This document shows positions 26,059 through 39,600 of a stretch of DNA of 64,000 nt, piece by piece. Each line of letters opens with the position of its first letter. Position 1 is the stretch's first letter. This DNA is from Mycteria americana. Taxonomy: Eukaryota; Chordata; Aves; Ciconiiformes; Ciconiidae. The position numbers and the translations under genes were made by a program. Below the pieces are notes generated by a model that worked only from the letters and a program-made list of their open reading frames with translations, had not been told where the DNA came from and made no database searches. The DNA is taken from contig NC_134366.1 in assembly GCF_035582795.1 (NCBI RefSeq), positions 29,001,661-29,065,660 on the forward strand, read 5' to 3'.

Positions 26059-29000
26059 GCTTAGAAGTGCAAATCTTTCAGGCTGGATGCAGAAGACTCA
26101 TCCCCAATGATTCCCTGGGATCAAAAGCCTACTTGCAGACAGCAAAGTGAAGAGGCATAAATGCAGTCAAATGAAAAGTAATCTACAGTTCAGTCTAGTA
26201 TTTCCAACAGCCCTCATATGCACTATTCAAACAATTATAACCATTGCGAAAGACTGCTTCCATAAATATAGAATACTTTTCTATTACCCTTTTCTAACTC
26301 TCAGGACACCTACTTCACATGCACCTAATATACCTCATAGTGTGGCATTCAGTGATTGCTTAAATGATCAGGTTCAAGCTTTCAGATATACTATGACATT
26401 TTACTTTAAAGAACGCCAATGACAACTGCACTGTTTCCTTCTGATGGTTTGGTACGTTGATGCATGGAGAACGGTTGCATTCTCAGTTGCAGCTGGGCTG
26501 TCAATGCTGTGACAAGTTATTAAAAAAGCCCCCAGATCTCTCATATAATCTGAAGCTGTCACCTAGATGCAGCAACGGGAAATCTGAAGGCCACCCACAC
26601 CGTGTTAGACCAAAGATACATCCATGCCAATATCCTTTCTTCGATACTTACCCAGCATGGAAGGAGGACAGCCTGATCAGGAAAGTGGTTTTCCCAGGGT
26701 GAGGCTCATCCCTTGCATTCCTAGAGTGCTGATCTTTAATTTTCCCAAATGCAGGAAATTAAATTCACCTGCACCATTTGTGGTTAACTGGGCTGTGTTC
26801 ACTCTCTTCCTGTAAAAGACTAATACTAAAAATAATTGAAAGGCAAAAAAAAAAAGGCAGGCCAGTAGCTACCCACCAGTGGAAGGTGCTGAAGCTCCAT
26901 AAGAAGTCACTGGGGCACCTCAGCTCCTGGTGCGTCCTCCAAGTCACGCATCAGGTCCCTGGCTGCATCTGGGACCAGTCTGAGGAACACAGGAATGAGC
27001 AGCGCGTGGTGAAAGCTGTGCAACTGCTCAAAGCAGCTGAGGAAGAGTTAATCCATATTTTCAGCCTTCCATCATCCCCTTTTCTCCTCATGGCATGGTG
27101 TACGAGAGGTACAAGTGCTATAGGCTCCCTGGATGGTGCTTGGACCACAGGCATCCTTCTGAGAAGGCAGCATACCCTGATTACCTCTCCAAAAGAGTGG
27201 ACAATGTGTCACTTAGAAAGACAGGAGAAGAGTTTGAGCAGTTAGAAGAAGCTGATGGTGCAAAAACAGATGTCCTGCCTCCAGCTTGTAAGGAAGGGCA
27301 GCTGCTGTCTCTGGGGTGACACCTAGACCCCTCAGATGTCTTATGTAAAATCATTATTTTGAGCGTGAATAAAGAGGTTTGTCTTTTGAAAGCAACAAAA
27401 TTATCAACAAATATATGCTACTGTAACTAATGTAGAACAAATCTAAATAACATCAATGGAAGGCATTTTGTGGAAAATAAAACCCAATCCCCAAAACATA
27501 GAAGCAGATAGCAGAGTACGCAAAGGGAGAGAAGTGGTAGTAACACTTCTGAATACTTCCTCTCCCCCTAAACTTAAATCTCAAGGACTTCCTGAGCCAG
27601 GAAGCTCTCAATGGATTTTTTTTCTCCCCTTTGAGTGTGGAGCATGGCTGGTTGTTAATGAACCCAAAAAATGTTTTTAGCATCCACAGCATCCCAGGGA
27701 AGGAGCTCCACAAGTCACCCCTGTGCTATGTACCTCCTTGTGAACCTTCCTCCTGCTGGCTGCCCCGTAATGCCTCCTGCTTCTTGTACTGGGAGAGGTG
27801 GTGAAAACCCAGTCTATATCCAGCTCTCTATGGAAGACTGTTATCATCTCCCCTTCGGTTAGCTCTTACAGCCTGAAAAATTACCAGATCCTCTTCCTGC
27901 CACCCACCTGGAGCCCCCCAAGCACCACACGTTATTATCAACTCTGTAGCTTCAAACCAGACAGCAAAGGCTCTGTATATGATTCTGTTGCACATATAAA
28001 TAAGGGAGAGTCTGAGGTCCAAAGACAAAATATGGATAGCTTCAAGTAGACAAGCTGTTCAGTGAGCAGGAAAATACACGAATTTGATTTCTTTAGGCTC
28101 TATCCTATTTTAGTTTTCCGCAGCCATATCCTGTGGCCTTCTCTCTAATGGAGAGCAGTAGTTCCAGCCCTGTTGTTACAAAAGGCACTCTGTTTTCCTG
28201 AAACTTGAGGAAAATCTTTTAGAGGTCAATACTTTTACCAGATTTGGTTGGAATTGTAACTATCACGTTGAAAACCGTTCATAGTGGGCTGAAGCACTGA
28301 TGAAACACACAGACATCATGATGATATAAGCCTTATTTCCTAGGAAGCTGAGCTAAAGCCTACATTGAACTAATAAATTATTACTCATTCCAAATCACAT
28401 TTTTCATATGATCTATTCTTTTATGAGCAGAAAGGAATATTAGGCATGTAAATCCTTCATTCATTGACAGGATAACAGACCTGCTAACATAAAAGCATTT
28501 TTATTTTACATATGAAAAGTAAGTCTTTTAACCAATTTAATAAGAAAGCATTTATCTTCTTTTTTTCTATTGTTTTAGTGATTCAAAAGCTGAGAAATCC
28601 TGAATTAATTAGAGCATGAGTTAGTTAATAAAGTAATTATCCTGCATATTATTTTACTTTGAAATATCAGTGTTGATACAAAACTGGCAAAAGGAATGAA
28701 ATTCTACAGGTAAGATGTTAATATGGAGGGAATAATTTAATCAAAGCAAAAGACTGATTGTTTGGTAGTGGTAGAGGTGGAGGAAGGGGGAGAAAAGACC
28801 TGCCTGACCCCAAATTTAAATCCTCTTTAAGTGAAACTGGGTCCACCCTCAACAAAGCAACCTTATGCTACATACTGGCACATTTGGCACATTGTAGATT
28901 ATCACAACAATATAACACCACTCTGCATTCCCATTTCCAAATATGATTCAATGGCTTCAATCCAAAATTGCTTGCTTAATGCCTTTGTGCATCTTCTTTA

Positions 29001-31389
29001 TTATGCAGATACTCTCAACGCATTTGCAATGAGTTCTCATATCCTTCCTATTATTTCAGACACAGCGAAGCAGCTCAGGTGGTTTTTGGACCAGTATGGA
29101 AGCTGTCCATTTTTCTTGTCTCATGGCATCATTTCTGTTGAGCAGCTCTTGATCTTGGCTGTGATATATAGTCTTGAAAGATTTATTTGAGAGTGATGTT
29201 TTTCCCTCTTTGCTCTAAAATGTTGAACAGAGACTGCCGTTAGTTGAGACACGCTGATGACATTGACAACTTAGACACTGCGCACGGCTCATCACTGAGA
29301 GGAAGAAACTGCAACATGTTTTAGGAATAGCGAATGCAGCTTTGAGGATCAGTTAACTCTCTTCACAAAGACAGATTGTTTAAGTGGAAAAATCCCTTGA
29401 ACATATTTTGCGCTTCTATTGTATCGTTTTATAATGTCCTACCACAGCACATAAAACAATGTGCAGCTTACCTAACATGGCAAGCTCTTAAGATTTCAAA
29501 AGTTTTCTTTTTGTCTTTCCATTTTTTACCTACTCTATTCAAATAAAACCTTTCCAGTGAGAATATCCTCCAGAACCTGCTTGTATGAATGATTAGGATG
29601 ACGGTCCATGTCAGGGCTTTAGGGAAATGCATAAAAACATCTCTAGTGAAAGTGTCACAGGTAAGGTTATTTTACAAGACACACTCTTCTTAGATTAAAA
29701 GCAGGGTTTCTGACAGAGTGATGTAAAATATGAATGTACGAAAAAGCACTAGTTTCTACCAAACCCAAATGGAATATATGATGGATAAAGGTTTCAGAAC
29801 TAACAGGATCAAATTCTCATCATTCCTGTTTACTCTGATTTAAACATAATTCTGAGCTTGCTTCTCCTTCCAGAAACCTGAAAATTCTATTTTACAGCCC
29901 TAAGGGCAAATTGGCCAGGCACCGGAGCATTGGCTGAAAATAGGAATTTGTAATTCTCTTCTTTTGAGAACGGCAGATGCAGTCACTCTCCAATGTTTTA
30001 ATGCCATAGGTAACATGATCTTGATTAAGATCCATGTAAGGTTCCTAAAGCACCCTTGGGATAGGATTAATCTTGTGTAACTGTATCTGTATAATATTTA
30101 ATTATGGTAAAATACCTTCACGTAGGCAATGTCTATATTACTGGGCTTGGGATGCAGACAGATTCCTGAGTTCAGGTACATAACTTAGCCACATACCAAC
30201 TCCGTCTGACAGCAAAACTTAGGTGCCCACCACCAGCGAGTGGGAGAGGAATCACAGAATGATGCAAATAGGTTCCTGTTGCGGGTAACTGGTGGCAGTC
30301 CTGTGGCACGTCACAGTCTGCATCAGATGGTGACTCAAGACACAAATTCTGGGCTCCTGGGGAAGGCAGCTCATTCCTCCTGTCACAGGACAAATCCTAC
30401 CCTGGAGTGTGCGCTAAATGAAAAAAATTGTAAATGCTCAGCTGTGAAATATAGCCACTCAGAAGAAGAGGATGGGAACAGAGCAGGAAATTTGTGTAAT
30501 AGATCTTGAAGAAACCAGAGAAGTACTATTGCTCTATGCAATTATAAATATAATAGCTCCTTTTTGGAAAGGAAGTAAAAAAAAATCATGTATCTGTTAT
30601 TTTTATATTACCCTACTGGTATATTATGTTATATTCAGACCATCTACAACTTGAATGGAATTACTATGTACTAGACAGTGATGAACTATCCAAATCATCT
30701 GTTTTCCCCCTGTGAGTACAAAGAAATAGTCACCATAACTGTTTCTCTCTCTTGATTGTACTAGCAGCCCTGGACAAGCAATAGTTCTTTCCTCTTGAGT
30801 AAAGATACCACAGCAGCCCTGATCACTAGCGGCACATTTACACGACCTAAGTCACGAACCCAAAGTGCAAAAATACTCACTGCTCCCCACCTCTCCCTCT
30901 GCGCAGGAAGCACAGCATTATCTTTTTTGAGCTCTTTACCTATCCACTCTTCATACATCATCTTTTGATTTATCGCAAACAGAAATAGCTCAATTTAAGA
31001 GGAGTTTCTTGTATCTGGAAATGTTAAAAACACTGATTATCTGCTGATGTGCTAGAGTGTTAGGCCAAAATCGAGTAGCAAACATTTACCACCTCAGACC
31101 ACAGCACCAGTTCCGCCCTGGCCTTGCATCAGACAGGCCCTTCGGCCAGACCATGGCACTGATCACAGGAGAGCATCTGGGTTGAAAACAGCATGTTCTT
31201 CACTTGGTGGTCACCATGTTGACTGGGACATGTGGGGCAACTGTTGCAGGTGAGTAGCAAGAAAAGAGGGAGTTAGAGTCACGTTTCCCAAACCAACACT
31301 GCCTGTGTCACTGATCGTGCTGTTCATCGCCAAGCACATCCCTCTCCACCACAGAAGAACTTAGGTGAGAGGTACCTCTGGAGATCACA

Positions 31390-31408
31390 CCCCCCCCCCC
31401 CCCCCCCC
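31390..31408. repeat. Poly-C tract, 19 nt
   Basis: Nineteen consecutive C residues between GAGATCACA and AGTCCAGCCC. The minus strand is G19. The length in the assembly may be unreliable. Confidence 0.85.
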
Positions 31409-33647
31409 AGTCCAGCCCTTCTCAATGCCAGGATAACTTCAAAGTTAGATCAGGGGACAGGCAAGCATGCTTAGCCATGGATAGACTGAGAGTACATGCT
31501 CTTGTGCTTCTTTAGCAGTTATCTGCCTAACATTATATGGAAGGGCATCATCTTCTACAGCAGAGATGCCACCCAACAGACTGACTGGGACGCTGTAGTT
31601 TCTGATCGTGGAATCAATCTAAGTCGAAACACCTCTCAAAACTTTTCTCCAAGTCCCAAACTCTCCTGTTTCCTCCAAGCAAGTATCATCTCCTGCATGC
31701 AAGCCTGAGCTGCAGTTCTGTCCTTAGCTTTTAACCTGTCTTGCTCTACTTGTTCCCTCCTCTTCTTCAATGCCTTTCACATTCTTGAAGGGTGGGATCC
31801 CATCTCCCATTATGAAACCAATCTAATACAAGTCCTGGTCCTCAGGACTGGCCATGCAACTGAGGGTAACTTGAAGAAGTTATTTCATCCATAAGTATTT
31901 TTAACATTTTGGTGACCCCTTACCAGCATCTTCCTCCCCCAGGAAGCCAACAAAACTTCTTTCAGAGTCTTCTTCCAGGACACACAAGATATTGTGTGCA
32001 TACAGGACTGCATGTGGCTGCTTCATGAGGATCTTCATGCTTTAATTCTGTTGCCACCTCCTGCTCCTCAGGCACAGATGCCACCTTTTTTCCACAGGTC
32101 TTGGGAGCACATGGGGAGTATAGTATTTGGTGAAGATCCTTCACACACAGAAGACCCAGAATTGCTTGCAGTATCATAGCCTCTGTTCTCCATGTGCAGC
32201 TACAGCAAAAAATTACAGACTCATCTCTGTTTAAGAGAAGGCACCAGGTAATTTTATGCATGTTTTGACATCAAGGGGATTAAAGTGTTGCTTATGCATG
32301 CTTTGGACTGGGGATGCTCTCCTAATCACTGCTTTACTTGTGTGAAAAGTCACAGCAAAATCATTTGTTCTCTAAAAAACATATAAAAGAGAAAAAATGC
32401 CTTTGAAGTAGAAGTAATAATGATAGTGATGGCAAAATTAGTCTAGCCCTTATCTGATATGTTTAATGATATTTTTAAGAGAAAAGGCTTTTGTTCACCT
32501 GATGTTTGTTTTCCATGTTGTACACTTGACTATGTGTGTAGAGCTTGGCTGTACGTTAATAAAAGAATTGTAATCAAATCATAGTCTGCCAGAGGCAAAC
32601 CTTTGCTTTCAAAAGTTAGTATAAAAATAGAGTACAGAGTTTGACTCAGAAAGCAAATGCTGTCATGTTCCATCTTTCTTAAGCAAAATATCAAGGGAAA
32701 AGTATAAAAAGTGGAGAAAACTACTAATGTTTAATGAAATACTTGTGAACATATGAAAAACAGAATACGTGTCTCCTGAGGTAACAGACCTCAGATCTAT
32801 GAGTAATAGTTTTATCTTTGATGTGTCCAAATATATTCAACATGTTTCTCTTCATTTGCTGCACAAAACTTGGGGTAAGCTACTCAAACTTAGAAATATC
32901 ATAACTAGTATTTTTATGAATTATATATCAGCACATTCATGTGGAAAGTTGTGAACATTTTATGAGCACAAACTATCTTCATTCTAAGATGGGGAGGAAA
33001 CTGTCCACCACTCTAGCTTTCATCTGGAGCATGTTTGTTCAACATACTTAGAGTAGACATCTTTAGTCTGGGGTAAATCTTATATTACCTTAATATTATT
33101 AACGAAGAATTTTACTTAAATATGGATTAGAAATGCTGCAATGGAGGTATTGATGTATCCGTGAAGCTTACCAGCACTGCTAAGAACAACATCACCTTCC
33201 AGTCTAGTTTCACTAACCTGAAGATTGGTGCCTTCATCCTTCTCTTCTAAACCTACGAATAAATAACTCAGCAATATGCATGGCCTTTTATGCATTGCCC
33301 AGTGAATGCACACCAATTATGGCAGATCCACATGTAATCTACTTCTCAGATTAGATAAAATGAGTGGTATCATTGTCATTTTAAAAGACTACAGCAGTTC
33401 CCCTCAGCCCTTTGGCAGAGTGGTTGTGGATCTTTACTTTCAGGGAAGAGCAAACAGCTGATGAGATGCCTAACTTGAAGATGGGCAGAATAAGAGAGCT
33501 CCACACGGTCTACTGACTAACCCCAGGTGGTCTCACTGTTTGTGCACTGCATGTTTGAACTTCATTTTCAAGCATCTAATTCTTCCTGGTGTTGGACAGG
33601 AGAAGTAGGAATCTGAGTTTCATTCCTTTAGGTGCTCTAATAAGCAG

Positions 33648-33693
33648 CTAATAAACACTTAAACACTTAAAACATCTAATAAACACTTAAACA
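33648..33693. repeat. Short direct repeat (18 bp, two copies)
   Basis: CTAATAAACACTTAAACA occurs at 33648-33665 and again at 33676-33693, separated by 10 bp that themselves resemble part of the unit. Confidence 0.85.
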
Positions 33694-36600
33694 TTGTGGT
33701 CCTTAGTTTTTTATGTACCTAAATCCTCTTAAAAAATCTAAAAATTTTAGTAATTTTATATGAAAATATAGGAAGACTTCTCTTCCATAACTTGAAATAC
33801 ACGCAATGCGTGCGATATGGTTCCGTCATTTGGAGGTAAACACCATGACACCTGAGCTATGTTTTCCCAAATAACCATTCCTTCCTCATGTTCCTGGTTG
33901 CAGACAAGCAGCATTGCTTGTGGAGTGCACAGCCAATGCCCCCAGCTATGTGTGCAGCTGTGGGTGCAGAGAGCCAAGCAGACTTGCATTTGGCAGGTTA
34001 TGTGGGAGTTAGCACAGCTGCAAATTTGCTCATCATTTCTGTCTGAATTAATTATTCTGGATGTCCTGGGAAAATCAGCTGTCTGGGAAACCATTCAGGG
34101 TGCTCTTTCATAATCAATACAAACTACCAAAAATATTTGCATACACATACTACAATGCATCTGTGAGGCATTGGCCAATGAATTGGCACTGAGGCAGAGC
34201 ACAGGCCTTAATGGTCTCAGCCCTTAATGATCAGTGTGAGATAAGACCTTATGTGTCCCTTGATTAGCTAAAATATGATAATTTTGCCTTCACTGGAGAA
34301 TGCTGTGAACCTAGATGAGACCCACCTCTTATCGCTGCAAGCAAGCAGAAAAGGGAGGAATTCAGCAGAAAGGGAGATGTCTGCTCACGGGTGTGCACCC
34401 CTTTGTGAGTGCGGCTGGGTGGTGAGCAGGAGCAGGTCTTAGATTTGGGAATGACACAGTCCTCTGCTGTGTGAAGCCTTGAAGTGATGAAAGCTTTCGT
34501 TTCTAGCCAAGTGATGACCCAGTGATGTTTTCTCATAGGTCTACCTAAAAGACTCAATTTTGCCACTTTCTTAATTTGAGTACTTCTTATTTTATATCTC
34601 AAACTTACAAAGAATTAATTCCCCCTTTAAGACTGGCTGACTTGCTAATTGGGCTGCAATTGCCAAGTGTCTCAGGCCGATCCAGTGATCTCATTTCAGA
34701 TGAACGTAAGCCCAGTAGATGTGAGGACTCTCCCAAAGGCACGGGCGCTTCCAAGTTAACGTCTCGTTTACCCTTGTTCATTGGTCTCCATTGACCAGAG
34801 GGAGAATCTGGGAGCAAAGTCACTATAGAGGGTGAGATGTGAATGTATGGAAAGGGAGGGTGAGGAAGAGGGCTCTTACAGAGCTCTGACTTTCAGGGCA
34901 CCGCAGGGCACAGCAGCCAGGGCGAACACTCAACAGGGAGTCCCTCCTCCTTAGCCCGACCCAAGGCTGTGTGATGTTCCCGCTCTGTCCTCCAGCCCTT
35001 CGCAAACGCTCTCAAGTCTTTCATCATGTACATCAAAAGGAATTCTAGAAGAAACAGATGCAAATAATCTAAATATAAATCCCACCATATCAGGGACTTC
35101 GCATCAAGCAGTGGGGGCTGCAGGGGGAGAGAAGGCTCCTTTGATTTCCTTGGGCTTGGAGGTGGCCCCCCAAGACTTGCTGTGAGAAGGTGTCCCCCCC
35201 TCTTTCTGCTGATGAAAGCTAGGCTCGCGGCTTGTTAAAGCGTTTGCGTCAGACGTGGCAAGGTTTTAAAATTGCTCAGAAGTCAGCATGGATTGAGTGG
35301 GAAAGGATGACAGTGAGACAACGAAACCAAACAGATAAAATAGCCTCACATGCAATCTGATGAAAAAGTCTCAGGTTTCCATAGCATCCACCAGCAACTC
35401 TGTCACCTTCCTCCTTAGGACACACTTTTGAATTCTAGCACAAATAGCCCTTCTTTGGTTAGGCAGCTACTTTTGTAAAACTTTTGTGTAATAAACAACC
35501 CCCATAAATTCATTTCACACTTTTTTTATCTTTCCAGCTGAATGATTTGGCAGGAAGTGACCTACTTAAAAATGAACTTGTCACAGACATGAGTTTAGAA
35601 CTTGAGAGTTTAAAAAAATGAATACATTATAAGATTCAAAACTGGAAGAGAAGACAGCCAAGCCATAGAAAGATTATTTTACTTCAGGTGATTATCAAAG
35701 CAGCACAAAAGACTGTCCTTGCTATTTTCTCCCTTTCTCTACTTTTTTCTGCTTTATTTGAGCATCTGAACTCCTTAGATCTCCCACTGATTTTGTCCTC
35801 GGGCAATTTCTTTTTCTTTACTTCACTTTTATCTCACCATACACAATGCTACATCCAAGACTAAGTTCATGGATGTTTGTTCCAGAAATGCCAATTTGCT
35901 TTTACAAGTTGTTGCACAGGGTTTCGTATATGGATTAAGGATTTAGAATGAAGTCTCCTAAAAATTGTGGAGTAAACAAAAAGCAGAAAAGTCATAAACA
36001 GAATTTTGAGGACTTCAAAGACTTCCGGAGATGTTGTGAACTTCTCTTGAAGATATCTGAGGAAGATTAGAGATACACTGAGATGCAACAATTGCAAATA
36101 ACGAAGAAGATAGTGTTATTACGGATTTGTAAAAGCTGTTTGACATAACTACTAAAAAACCGGTAGTTGTAGTAATATTAGAATTCATTTAAATATTGCT
36201 GAAACTATACCCTTTTATCCTGCTAATTTCTGAATCTATTTTTCAAACGCGCTGTGTTACTGAGAAAAATATTAATATTCAATGAAGATATAGCCATATA
36301 AATTATCTAGTTTCTAAAACAGAGTAAAAAAGAGGATGATTCGCCAGTGTTTGATCCCAAGTTAAGGAACTGTTTCAATTAAGCACAGATCGTAGCAGCC
36401 ATGAGCAGTATAATCCCTTTCTGCTGTTGCAAAGAACACCGGGAAGATATAGGGGATCAGCAGAAGGACCCAGTGCAAAATAAGCCTCATCCTCCCCGTA
36501 GGAGAAGGTCTGGAAGTAGGGGCAGGAGGCAAGGCTACCCAGCCTCGGGCCCAGCAACTGAGGGCTGCTGTTCCACATGTCACAGGGATAAAAAAAGGAG

Positions 36601-39600
36601 AAAAAGGAGTAAGTGGAACAGTCATGTGTCCATCGCTTTCCCAGATAACCAAGAAGTGCTGTTGTGTATTCCTGTGGCATGGGACCAGAGTCGTTCCTCC
36701 TCCTGGGCACTCACTCCAGCATGACCATCCTCCTCCACCGCTGCCGTCTGTGATGAGAGCCAGCTGGCTCTCAGTGCAATGAGGACGGGTTCTGGTGGCA
36801 GGATCAGATAAATACTTGGGTGTGGAAAACAGGCCAAGGGCCTGGCTTTGGTGATCCATCTGAAAAATTTAGACCAAGGCCAGTCTTTGAGGGATCTCTG
36901 AGAAAAGATTGTCCTTCCTACAGAAAAGCTTTACAGAAGGTGTGCTAGGGCTAGACTAAAAGTCAGCTTTTTGCTTTCACCTGTTGATGAAGTAAGTTTA
37001 AACCCTTTAAACCCTTCCCTTATCCTCACAGGTGACTGTGAGGTAGCTTTCAAATAAGCTTGGACAACTGAAGCAAAAAGCTTTGGAGAGAGAGCTCCAG
37101 ACCCAGAAAGTTCAGTTTGAATCAAATCAACTAATTTATAAATCTATTTGTAATCTAATAAGTATTCAGGAGACAAACAAGGTCTCTGTTTGCATCAGAA
37201 CAAAGAGATGTCAGCAGTTTTCTTCCAAGAGTGATGAACTGGGTTAATCTGAAGCATCTGCTCTTTGGCTGCTCTGAGTCCTTTGCATTGCGAGGATAGT
37301 TCACATTGCAGTTTTTTCTGGTCAAGCTCAGACCAGTGATGCTCACAATCTGCCTCAGCTTCTGGAAATATTTTGTGCCACATTTTGTGGTTGCCCCTGG
37401 CCATTCTGTTAGTGATGGTACATGTGGAAAAAACTGGGTTCATGGTTAAAAGAGACAGACACTGTCTCTGTGAGGCAAATACCATTCTGTATTTGCTATT
37501 AAAATGTGTTGTTAGCATGTCCTTCACTGTTGGGTTTTTTTTGAACAAAAATGAGTAAATATTGCATCTTCCATGTTTCTTGTGAAAACTGTTTGGAGAG
37601 TTATGGTAAGGCATCTTCAAGTAGCTGCAAGTCCAGATCTTCTCGCTTTTGTATTGAATGAATACAGATGTAGAAATACCACAGAAGCTTTGGCAGATGC
37701 TCAGCCCCTGTGATCAGAAGAAGAGCAGGCATCTCTGGGCGGTCAGACAGCCACCTTCCCTCCTTCTCCTTGACAGCTTCCCCACAGCTTTTGCAAATGT
37801 AGAGGTGGTTCTGCACGGCTTTGCTTCTCTCTCTCTGAGACCTCCAAATGGTTGCGAGGAAATGCTTTTTCTCCTCCAGGGACACGCTCTCCTGAGTAGC
37901 TCGAGGAGCTTGACAGGACTGCATTTATTCCTCTGGCAGCTGATTGCCTATAGAGCTACTAGGTTGGGAGGATAGCCTTGACTGCAGTATTTACATTATA
38001 TGTTTACATTCAGTATCTTAATACCCTGCCATTTATGTTCATTTCAGTTCGTCCCACATCCCACCTATATGCCTAACCTACTGTGGACAAAAATGGGCCT
38101 CAAATCAGGGTTAAAGGGGCTCACTCCAGGTAAGATGCAAGTGATACTAGTGGCTTGGTGGGATGGAGAACAGCAATGGGAGTGTAAAGATGACAGGGAT
38201 CAGGAGAGTGGGGAACCCATTAACTTTTCTTTTCAAAATGAGAATCAAAGACCATCATTGCATTTCCAGCTCTTACCAGATGATTAAGTGTGAGATCAGC
38301 CTTGCTTCTGCCTGTGCCTGCCCAGGAAAGGGCATTCCTGTGGCATGCAGATCTCACTGCTCCCCTTCTCGCCTGCCTGTGAGCACAATGTAATTGAGCC
38401 TATAATGTCTGGTTTCACAAGTAGAAGAAGAATCTCTCGCTCTTTATGGATGGAGCAGAGGGGGAAGAGGGAGAGATATGCATAATTATCACATATGCTT
38501 CACATGCATTAATATGTACAAGCATATGCTCTGAAAATGTAAACCTTCATTAACAGAAAAATTAAAGATGACGAACTTGTAACATAAAATTTAAAATACA
38601 GGTGAAAGAGTAATTCTCTAACCTGGACGTACTTAATTAGAAAATCAGGATGCTGTTGTGAGTTCTGCTAATTTTTCCAATGCCACTTGGATGCTTTGCC
38701 AATAAATAATCTTACAGTGTCAAAATCAATCACTGTGGTACAAAGACTCCTCATCTGTGACCGAAATCATTCTATTTCCACTGGAGACACATACCTATGA
38801 AAAATTTAAGAGGTCATCAGTCACAGTCTCTCTTTCCAATGTGTATAAAGTTGTATCTTTGGATAAGAACATTTCCAGTGTTCTTGTCATGATAGAAATC
38901 AGAGCTGAGGTCCAGTATATTTTCAAGTTATATAAAATAACTGTTCTGGGGCTGTCTCTGTTATTTGTAGATCCCTGGTAAAGGGATGAAAAGAGATCTC
39001 AATATATAGGAGAATTAGGCTCTAGGTTTAAGCATATAGTGTATAGCATAAGGCCATTGAAGAACAGTGCCAGATGCATTCATTTCATGTCAAATGTTCT
39101 GAAATTGTGTATACTCAAACAATTCAGATTTGCATTTTGCACAAAATCTGACATGGTCACATATAATTTGCTATTTTTCCATAGCACATTAGCTGTTTGT
39201 TTATGGTATAAGAATCACTTGATAACTGTGTAGCAGCCAATGTGTCTTATCATTGAACTATTTGACTTCTTACTGGAAATCAAAATATCATCATAAAATT
39301 AAAATAAACATTTCACAAGGATCATCACACAGGATGTATCATATTAAACCCACTGAAAAAGCAATTCTCTGAGGCATGTTTCATGGGCAATTGCTTCCCA
39401 AATAGTTTTCCATTACTGTTGAGATTCTAGCCACAACAAGTGCCTTTAATCCAGTTCCTAGGCTCGATTAGGGAAATGTCTAGATAAGAACTCCAAAAAT
39501 GCTTTCTCTGTCACTTCCACAGGAAAAATGGACCCCTATTTGGGTTACCTTGGGTCTAACAATCTCTTGATTAATGAACAAAAATCTTCACACTTGTTAG

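Noticed and set aside
26778..27245. 155-codon + strand frame
   Set aside because: Nothing family-like in the translation, and other frames on both strands overlap it. Treated as chance.
36362..36859. 165-codon minus-strand frame with an overlapping + strand frame
   Set aside because: No recognised domain and no splice or promoter context. Both strands are open at once, which fits chance.
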